Source of the DNA: CAZLLE01 sp964560425
GTDB taxonomy: Bacteria; Campylobacterota; Campylobacteria; Campylobacterales; QNZT01
Assembly: GCA_964560425.1 (NCBI GenBank)
Contig: CAZLLE010000021.1
Span: 1 to 18,793, forward strand
Reading direction: 5' to 3'
DNA: 18,793 bases
Below the pieces are notes generated by a model. That model saw only the letters and a program-made list of their open reading frames with translations, did not search any database and was not told the DNA's origin. A program made the translations under genes and the position numbers. Position 1 is the first letter of the stretch; each line of letters opens with the position of its first letter. This document shows positions 13,903-18,793 of this stretch, piece by piece.

Positions 13903-13928
13903 GGTGTAAATCCAACAAGATTTACACC
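13903..13928 (-). terminator. Perfect 10-bp hairpin, probable terminator of the 117-aa gene
   Basis: GGTGTAAATC (13903-13912) and GATTTACACC (13919-13928) pair without mismatch around a 6-base loop, 12 bases after the stop of the minus-strand gene at 13940. On the minus strand a mixed, T-containing tract (TCTACTCTCATTTC) follows, so termination may be incomplete. A dyad operator for the next gene is the alternative reading. Confidence 0.55.
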
Positions 13929-13939
13929 AAATAAAATTT

Positions 13940-14293
13940 TTATGCAGCCTTTTTTTGCTCCTCCACGATACCTATGATATAATAAGTGTCTTTATTAGGT
14001 AACTTTTCTAATTTTACTTTATACTTTTTGGCCCATTTTTCAATAAGCTCCTTAGATTTCAACAATTGCCCCAAACAAGTTGTCAAATTTTTGATTTTGA
14101 GATAGTCATGTGAATTCGAAAGTGCTACAAATCCATCATATGGTTTAAGTGAATCAGCAAGTTGGATGATATGTCCTTTTAAATGTTCAAACCCATTCAT
14201 ATTTCGTGCGACCCTCTTTAAAGATGCCTCAATATTACTATGCTGGGTATAACCTAACTGCGTCAGAAATGCTTCATTTGATAATGAGTTCAT
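13940..14293 (-). CDS. Hypothetical soluble helical protein, 117 residues
   Basis: I do not recognise the family. The ATG at 14293 is preferred to one at 14308, because AAGGG lies five bases before it and a TATAAT box sits at 14326-14321, leaving a short leader. The product has no signal peptide or membrane helix. It is mostly amphipathic helix (SNIEASLKRVARNMNGFEH, then LTTCLGQLLKSKELIEKW), with a possible short beta strand near the end (TYYIIGIVEE) and a single Cys. The charged, compact make-up fits a small regulator or stress protein, but nothing specific can be claimed. It is flanked by a terminator-like hairpin and has its own promoter, so it is probably a single-gene unit. Confidence 0.75.
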   Translation of the reverse strand: MNSLSNEAFLTQLGYTQHSNIEASLKRVARNMNGFEHLKGHIIQLADSLKPYDGFVALSNSHDYLKIKNLTTCLGQLLKSKELIEKWAKKYKVKLEKLPNKDTYYIIGIVEEQKKAA

Positions 14294-14320
14294 TTTATCC
14301 CTTTCCAAAAAGATATATTC

Positions 14321-14326
14321 ATTATA
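14321..14326 (-). promoter_or_regulatory. -10 box (TATAAT) for the 117-aa gene
   Basis: On the minus strand TATAAT (14326-14321) lies 27 bases before the ATG at 14293, with an AT-rich flank and no clear -35. The spacing fits a leader of about 20 bases. Confidence 0.55.
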
Positions 14327-14438
14327 TATGCCAAATGTTTAAGCAATTCTTAAGACTTAAATTAGTTGATTATCTGTTCCTAGTTAATTTACTTTTTGTA
14401 ACACAAAATAATAAATATAAGAAACAAATATATAATAA

Positions 14439-16175
14439 TTATTTTACTCTAATAGTCACTTTTAACTCTTGATATATTGCATTATAACCCTCATCACTGT
14501 ATAGATTAGGAGTCAAAAAGTTTACTCCCGACACTCCAGATTCTATAAAAACAGAATCATCTCTTAGATTATCATCTATTTTAACAATAAACTTATATTT
14601 ACCATATTTCGAATTTACTTCAACTATATCATCATCTTTTAAGCCACTTGAACTAGGTACATATAGATATTCTCTTCTTTTAAATTGACTATTTAGCGAA
14701 TATTTTGATTTGGCTGTTAATAGAAAATATCCATCCTTTTCCTCTTCATAATAATCTTCTAATTCATCAAAAAAGATAAATTTTCCACTATCTGTAAAAA
14801 ATTTATCTCTATATGGAATATTTTCATAACTTTTGGAGATTAAAAAACCATCTTTTTCCAAAGAATTTGAATCAATTACCTCTTTAATAATTTTTTTCTC
14901 TTTATCCGAAGATTCAAAACCAAACTCGTGACATAAATATTGAGTTAATTCATATTCACTAATTCCAATCTCACTATCTATCAATTTAGGAATTCTCCCT
15001 ATATATTCATGACCATATGAGAAACGAAAGTCATCTTTTTCCAAAAAATTTTTTGCAGGAATTACTAAATCTGCCAATGCGGATGTCTCATTTTCATACA
15101 AACCAAAATATACAACAAAACTACTTTTTTGCAAACCATCTATAACTTTTTGAGTACATGGCATTTGATTGGCAGGATTTGATCCTTGAATAAAAGATAA
15201 ATCATAATTTCCAAAATTAACTGTAGGTTTAGGTATCTGTTTCATACCCTGTTTGAAAAGTTTAGTAAAACCATAACTACTATTTCCTAAGTAGCTAACA
15301 CCACAACCCTCTTTACCAAATAGACCAAGCATTGCTCCAAGAGAGTCTATTGCCCTCAAAACTGTTGCTCCATGACTATATTTTTGTACACCCAAACCAA
15401 CCAAAAAAGATACTCTCTTAGTAGATATAAGATCCACAGTTTTATTCAGATCATCAATACTAATCTCAGACTCATTCATCAAAAAATTTATTCTTAAAGA
15501 ATGAATAAAATCTATAAAATCATCAAAATTTTCTGTTCTATTTTTAATAAATTCCATATTTTCTAATTGTTGCATATGAACAAATCTAGCCAATAAAATA
15601 GCCAAATATAGATCTGTTCTAGGTTTAATTTGAATATGAATATCAGCTTTTTTCGCAATTTCAGTTTTTCTAGGATCAATAACAATAACTGTTTTATCTT
15701 TCAAAATAGGCATCATATGAGAATTAGTTACGCTTATATTTCGCCCCCAAATAACAACTACATCACTTTTGGCAATTTGAGAAGGAGGAAGATGTAAACT
15801 CTCCCCTCTTCCCTCAACAATACCAGCTTCCCCTGCACCATCACACAAAGATCCTTTTGTAAAATCTGAACCATATTGATGAAAAAAGACCGAAGGTATA
15901 TCTTGCATTATCCCAAAATTTCCAGAACCTTTAAAATATATAGAATTTTTAGATTTTCTCAATTTATCAGACAAAATAGTTAATGCTTGATCTATAGATA
16001 TATTTTTATCTCCAAATCTAGCACTCTCTATCCTATTAACTTTGAGAAAACTATTTAAATTAGGGCATAAAAAGCCATTTGTAAAAGGGTGTTCCTTATC
16101 ACCTCTTAATTTTCCACCCTCATAAACAACAGAACAAGAATCATAACAATCTAATGGACAAGTAGTTTTTAACAC
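14439..16175 (-). CDS. Molybdopterin (bis-MGD) oxidoreductase, cytoplasmic, Cys-ligated type
   Basis: A 578-residue member of the DMSO-reductase superfamily. Cys6, Cys10, Cys14 and Cys37 form the N-terminal [4Fe-4S] site (CPLDCYDSC and FLCPN). GSGNFG (83-88) and GSLCDGAGEAG (108-118) follow, with Cys111 in the place of the Mo-ligating Cys/Sec. VVIWGRN, VIDPRKTEIA, QGSNPANQMP and the C-terminal VSGVNFLTP dinucleotide-binding region are present. The Lys that usually follows the fourth Cys (CxKG) is missing. No twin-arginine signal is present, so it acts in the cytoplasm; it is shorter than most relatives. GTG 16175 shares one base with the stop of the adaptor-like gene (TAGTG), with GGAG upstream, so it is co-translated. 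The substrate is unknown; no partner iron-sulfur or membrane subunit lies alongside. Confidence 0.85.
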   Translation of the reverse strand: MLKTTCPLDCYDSCSVVYEGGKLRGDKEHPFTNGFLCPNLNSFLKVNRIESARFGDKNISIDQALTILSDKLRKSKNSIYFKGSGNFGIMQDIPSVFFHQYGSDFTKGSLCDGAGEAGIVEGRGESLHLPPSQIAKSDVVVIWGRNISVTNSHMMPILKDKTVIVIDPRKTEIAKKADIHIQIKPRTDLYLAILLARFVHMQQLENMEFIKNRTENFDDFIDFIHSLRINFLMNESEISIDDLNKTVDLISTKRVSFLVGLGVQKYSHGATVLRAIDSLGAMLGLFGKEGCGVSYLGNSSYGFTKLFKQGMKQIPKPTVNFGNYDLSFIQGSNPANQMPCTQKVIDGLQKSSFVVYFGLYENETSALADLVIPAKNFLEKDDFRFSYGHEYIGRIPKLIDSEIGISEYELTQYLCHEFGFESSDKEKKIIKEVIDSNSLEKDGFLISKSYENIPYRDKFFTDSGKFIFFDELEDYYEEEKDGYFLLTAKSKYSLNSQFKRREYLYVPSSSGLKDDDIVEVNSKYGKYKFIVKIDDNLRDDSVFIESGVSGVNFLTPNLYSDEGYNAIYQELKVTIRVK

Positions 16176-16969
16176 TATTTAAACTCCACTTTTATAAGTT
16201 TTGAGAATCGCTTCGGCTTATCAATAATAATTTCGACTCTATAAGATGAGATATTTTGCATATCGGCAACCTTCCAAACTTTATCTATCTTATATTCACT
16301 CAATTTATCATTCAAGTATATCTTTTTATTCTCTATATTTTCTAAATCTTCAGAAGATACAAAAACACTCAATTTTCCAAAAGAGAGATCTTGAACATCA
16401 ACCAAAGGAGAACCCATATTTACAAAATCCCCAATATGAGGATAAATTTTATAAATATATAATCCGTTATTAATCTTTATATTTTTTTTCTCTATTTTAT
16501 CTTTTAGTATTTCAATTTTTAACTCCAAATCAAGTTTTTGAGTCTGCAAATTTTGTAAAGAGTTTTTTGATTTAAGATAGTTGTTTTTTGAATTAATCAA
16601 GCTCAAAAGTTTTGCATCCTTTTGGACTTTTGAGTAGGTGGAAAGATCTTTTATTCTATTATAATTACTCTGATCTATCTTCATACTTTTTTTTGTATAA
16701 GCAACACTCTCTTTAGATAACTCAATATTAGATTTAAGCAGTAAAAGCTTTTTTCTAGAGCTTTTCAAATCCATTATATCTATCTTATCATCAATATGAA
16801 TAATAATAGTAGAGTCAGAATTTTTTCCTTCATACTCCTCTTTTACATCAACTATCTGTCCACTAACAGAAGATTTAATATAAAAACTATCTACAGGTTC
16901 AATCTTAGAATAGTACTCCCCTGCAACAATTTCACTTATCAATAATAACAATATAATATATAATTTCAC
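16175..16969 (-). CDS. HlyD/membrane-fusion-like periplasmic protein
   Basis: A 264-residue exported protein. GTG 16969 has GGGAG five bases upstream and gives a signal peptide (KLYIILLLLISEIVAG, cleavage after VAG). The mature form shows the layout of RND/ABC adaptor proteins: SSVSGQIVDVKEEYEG as the first half of a lipoyl-like domain, a long coiled-coil hairpin (about 65-160), then KIYPHIGDFVNMGSPLVDV as the second lipoyl half and a beta-barrel segment. The usual partners, a pump and an outer-membrane channel, are not in the window. The C-terminal membrane-proximal domain seems short. It is the first gene of a two-gene operon with a molybdopterin enzyme, a combination I do not know as a named system. 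Confidence 0.72.
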   Translation of the reverse strand: MKLYIILLLLISEIVAGEYYSKIEPVDSFYIKSSVSGQIVDVKEEYEGKNSDSTIIIHIDDKIDIMDLKSSRKKLLLLKSNIELSKESVAYTKKSMKIDQSNYNRIKDLSTYSKVQKDAKLLSLINSKNNYLKSKNSLQNLQTQKLDLELKIEILKDKIEKKNIKINNGLYIYKIYPHIGDFVNMGSPLVDVQDLSFGKLSVFVSSEDLENIENKKIYLNDKLSEYKIDKVWKVADMQNISSYRVEIIIDKPKRFSKLIKVEFK

Positions 16970-16991
16970 TTTATCTCCCTATTAAAATTTT

Positions 16992-16997
16992 ATTATA
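16992..16997 (-). promoter_or_regulatory. Extended -10 promoter for the adaptor/molybdoenzyme operon
   Basis: On the minus strand TGTTATAAT forms an extended -10 (TATAAT at 16997-16992), 23 bases before the GTG at 16969. Its -35 zone overlaps the -35 of the divergent globin promoter, so the two units share one control region. Confidence 0.6.
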
Positions 16998-17013
16998 ACA
17001 TGATAATTCCAAC

Positions 17014-17042
17014 TTGAAAAAATAGACTCTTTATGATAGAAT
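17014..17042 (+). promoter_or_regulatory. Sigma-70-type promoter for the globin/FAD-oxidase operon
   Basis: TTGAAA (17014-17019) and TAGAAT (17037-17042) are separated by 17 bases and lie about 30 bases before the ATG at 17073. This is the best full -35/-10 pair in the window. Confidence 0.65.
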
Positions 17043-17072
17043 CTTATCAAACACATAAGCTTAGGAGAAGAG

Positions 17073-17540
17073 ATGGATTTTGAGATCACAGAGACAGTTG
17101 AAGGCGAAAAAGTTGAGTATAAGAGACCTAGTAAAGCATTTTTTGATGCAATTGGTGGGGAGGCTGGTATGCAAAAGATGATGTATAACTTTTATGATAA
17201 AATTTATGAAAGTGATATTATGAACTTTTTTCCTCAAGATAGAGCTGAATTTGACAAAGTAAAAGTTAAAAACTCCAAATTTTTTATTGAAGTAAGTGGT
17301 GGTCCAAAGATTTATGAAGAAGCAAATGGCATGGATTTAGATGAGTTTATGATTCGAGTTCATGATGATTTCTCAATAGCAGAAAAAGCAAGAGTAGAGT
17401 GGTTAGGGTGCATGAGGGATGCCCTTAGGGAGGTGGAAGGAATGGATCATGAGACTAAAATGGACTTTTGGAATTATGTAGAAAAATTCTCAAAACTTAC
17501 AGTCAATAACTTTCCAAAAATGAACAATCCCTATTTTTAA
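17073..17540 (+). CDS. Truncated haemoglobin, group II-like
   Basis: A 155-residue small globin. The 2/2 fold is recognised by FFDAIGGEAG at the start, FYDKIYESD with Tyr41 at the likely B10 distal position, FFIEVSGGPKIYEEANG, the proximal His97 in RVHDDFSI and Trp110 (likely G8) in VEWLGCM. The Trp at G8 and the GGPxxY motif point to group II. Such globins bind O2 or NO; in related bacteria they are tied to nitrosative or oxidative stress, but that role here is inferred. A 20-residue N-terminal extension precedes the globin core. AGGAG lies five bases before the ATG. The stop shares one base with the ATG of the next gene (TAATG), so the two are co-translated. Confidence 0.93.
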   Translation: MDFEITETVEGEKVEYKRPSKAFFDAIGGEAGMQKMMYNFYDKIYESDIMNFFPQDRAEFDKVKVKNSKFFIEVSGGPKIYEEANGMDLDEFMIRVHDDFSIAEKARVEWLGCMRDALREVEGMDHETKMDFWNYVEKFSKLTVNNFPKMNNPYF

Positions 17541-18619
17541 TGGTATATGATGTAATTATTATAGGTGCAGGAATTGCAGGAAGTAGTAGTGCTTACTTCC
17601 TAAATAGAGCAGGACTAAAGGTTTTAGTCCTCGAAAAAAATACTATTTGCAGTGGTGGATCAAATGCCGCTGGAGCATTTATATCTCCAAAAATTTCAAA
17701 ACCAAGTCCATATAAAGATTATCTCAATCAAGCTTTTTTATTTAGTACAAACTTCTACAAACAAAATTTTCTCAACCTTTTCAACCAATGCGGTCTTATT
17801 AAAATTCCACTAGATCAAAAAGATATACAAAAATGTAAAACTTATGAACCATTTATGCAAACAAAATGGGAATATAGAGAAAAAGATAAAACCTACTATT
17901 TTCCAGAAGCTGGTTTTATACCACCTTTTGAAATTTGCAAAGCTTTACTAAAAAATATAAAACTAAAAGAGCAGTACGAAGTAAAATCAATTACCCATAA
18001 AACAAATTGGCATATAGATAATTTTGAAGCAAAAAATATTATACTTGCCACGGGTAGCGATACCCCACTCATAAATCTACCATATATCAAAACCAAAAAT
18101 ATAGCAGGGTATAGATACGACACAAGATTTAAAAATATGGAAAAACTTCAATGCAATAAACATAAAAATCTATCAATATCAGCATATTATAAAAATAAAG
18201 TCATGATAGGAGCAACGCATATTCTAAACACATATTCATTAGAAGAAGATGCAATAAAAGATAGTGAAAACCTTATAGAAAAAGCAAAAAAGATAATGCC
18301 TATTGAAGATTTAGAAGTACTAAAACAGTATATAGGATATAGAAATGCAACATTTGATTATTTTCCAATAGTAGGTGAGGCAATAGATCATGAAGCAACA
18401 CTAACAAAATATCCATATATCAAAAAAGGTTCAAAAGTACCAAATAAAAATTTTATAATCTATCCAAATTTATACATACATTTAGCCCTTGCATCAAGAG
18501 GATTTGTATTTGCACCATATAATGCAAAATTACTTACAGATTTAATCATCAATCAAAAACCAATAAATGATAAATTAAGTCCAATTCGACTCTTTAAAAA
18601 ATGGGCAAGAAAAGCATAG
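17540..18619 (+). CDS. FAD-dependent oxidoreductase, MnmC C-domain-like (tRNA wobble-uridine modification)
   Basis: A 359-residue FAD enzyme of the DAO fold. Residues 7-14 are IIGAGIAG and Glu32 closes the ADP-binding strand. Further matches to the oxidase half of MnmC are NAAGAFISPKISKP, FPEAGFIPPFEIC, the late YIGYRNATFDYFPIVG and LALASRGFVFAPYNAKLL, then the end SPIRLFKKWARK. In MnmC this half removes the carboxymethyl group from cmnm5(s2)U34 of tRNA; the methyltransferase half is absent here, so it is a stand-alone MnmC2-type enzyme or a related amino-acid oxidase. The ATG overlaps the globin stop by one base. Why it is coupled to a globin is unclear; shared use of O2 chemistry is a guess. 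Confidence 0.82.
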   Translation: MVYDVIIIGAGIAGSSSAYFLNRAGLKVLVLEKNTICSGGSNAAGAFISPKISKPSPYKDYLNQAFLFSTNFYKQNFLNLFNQCGLIKIPLDQKDIQKCKTYEPFMQTKWEYREKDKTYYFPEAGFIPPFEICKALLKNIKLKEQYEVKSITHKTNWHIDNFEAKNIILATGSDTPLINLPYIKTKNIAGYRYDTRFKNMEKLQCNKHKNLSISAYYKNKVMIGATHILNTYSLEEDAIKDSENLIEKAKKIMPIEDLEVLKQYIGYRNATFDYFPIVGEAIDHEATLTKYPYIKKGSKVPNKNFIIYPNLYIHLALASRGFVFAPYNAKLLTDLIINQKPINDKLSPIRLFKKWARKA

Positions 18620-18644
18620 CAAAATAAAATGATTAAATAAAAAA

Positions 18645-18655
18645 AGAGGGGGAAA
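18645..18655 (-). repeat. 5S trailer segment complementary to the 5S body
   Basis: AGAGGGGGAAA on the plus strand at 18645-18655 is the exact reverse complement of TTTCCCCCTCT at 18758-18768, inside the 5S gene. In the minus-strand transcript, the trailer sequence UUUCCCCCUCU, followed by a U-rich run, could pair with the 5' part of 5S rRNA. It may help termination or processing, or be chance. Confidence 0.45.
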
Positions 18656-18666
18656 ATAAAAAAACG

Positions 18667-18783
18667 AACCGGCAGCGACCTACATTCCCACACCAGTAAG
18701 GTGCAGTATTATCGGCGAAGAGGGTCTTAGCTGCTTGGTTCGAAATGGAGCAAGGCGTTTCCCCCTCTCTAGAGCCACCGGAA
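18667..18783 (-). rRNA. rrf: 5S ribosomal RNA
   Basis: Read on the minus strand, the segment contains the conserved 5S core CCATTTCGAACC (loop B/C region), CCGATAATACTGC and GGTGTGGGAATGTAGGTCG. Helix I is closed by CCGGTGGC near 18781-18774 pairing with GCTGCCGG near 18676-18669, including G-U pairs. The length of about 117 bases is normal, and the ends are estimated from helix I. A U-rich trailer follows (18663-18637). The 23S and 16S genes of the same operon should lie to the right of the window. The MnmC2-like gene converges on it. Confidence 0.93.
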
Positions 18784-18793
18784 TCGTTGGAGA

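Noticed and set aside
18731..18750. tRNA-like GGTTCGAA segment
   Set aside because: It is part of the 5S rRNA core (CCATTTCGAACC on the minus strand); no cloverleaf surrounds it.
1..18793. CRISPR array, insertion sequence, phage or integron parts
   Set aside because: No regularly spaced repeats, transposase, integrase or long terminal inverted repeats were seen. The only clear direct repeat is the 11-bp pair at 279-300.

Overview
The window is about 18.8 kb of AT-rich, gene-dense DNA. Gene content points to a free-living, probably sulfur-cycle, member of the Campylobacterota (epsilonproteobacteria). The evidence is a FIST-domain histidine kinase with a short, divergent ATP-lid, a CbiC/CbiD cobalamin module, a small group II-like truncated globin, a stand-alone MnmC2-like oxidase, TATAAT-type -10 boxes with weak -35 regions, and a 5S rRNA of the Campylobacterota type. 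I cannot name a genus from sequence alone. No insertion sequence, CRISPR array, phage gene or tRNA was seen.

Left part (1-6075, all on +). The tail of a cobyric-acid-synthase-like gene (CobQ/CbiP) ends at 117. A FIST sensor kinase and an OmpR-type regulator follow, behind a TATAAT box that is preceded by a perfect tandem 11-bp repeat. Then come cbiC (TTG start), a thioredoxin-like [2Fe-2S] ferredoxin, cbiD and an exported beta-barrel-like protein. The ferredoxin/cbiD joint is odd: the conserved CbiD N-terminus has no ATG/GTG/TTG start, and one extra T in a T4 run would fuse the two genes.

Middle minus-strand operon (10288 down to 6097). Four genes have start and stop codons overlapping: a DUF2459 membrane-anchored protein, a SAM methyltransferase, an exported NagZ-like GH3 hydrolase, and a fusion of a YegS/DAGK-like domain with a DUF389 membrane domain. 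This suggests an envelope or cell-wall function, but the joint role is unknown.

Right part. A lipoprotein serpin (+) converges on a previously unlisted 54-aa membrane miniprotein (-), whose last codons form its own terminator hairpin. Next come a haem-binding-domain protein overlapping an amidohydrolase (+), then a solo CBM48 protein and an unrecognised 117-aa protein (both -). A membrane-fusion-like periplasmic protein is coupled to a cytoplasmic molybdopterin oxidoreductase (-). It diverges from a truncated globin coupled to an MnmC2-like FAD oxidase (+). The window closes with a 5S rRNA on the minus strand, so an rrn operon lies beyond the right edge.

The most notable points are the ferredoxin/cbiD junction, the hidden miniprotein, the tandem repeat before the kinase, the DAGK-DUF389 fusion, the adaptor/molybdoenzyme pair, and an 11-bp complementarity between the 5S body and its trailer.
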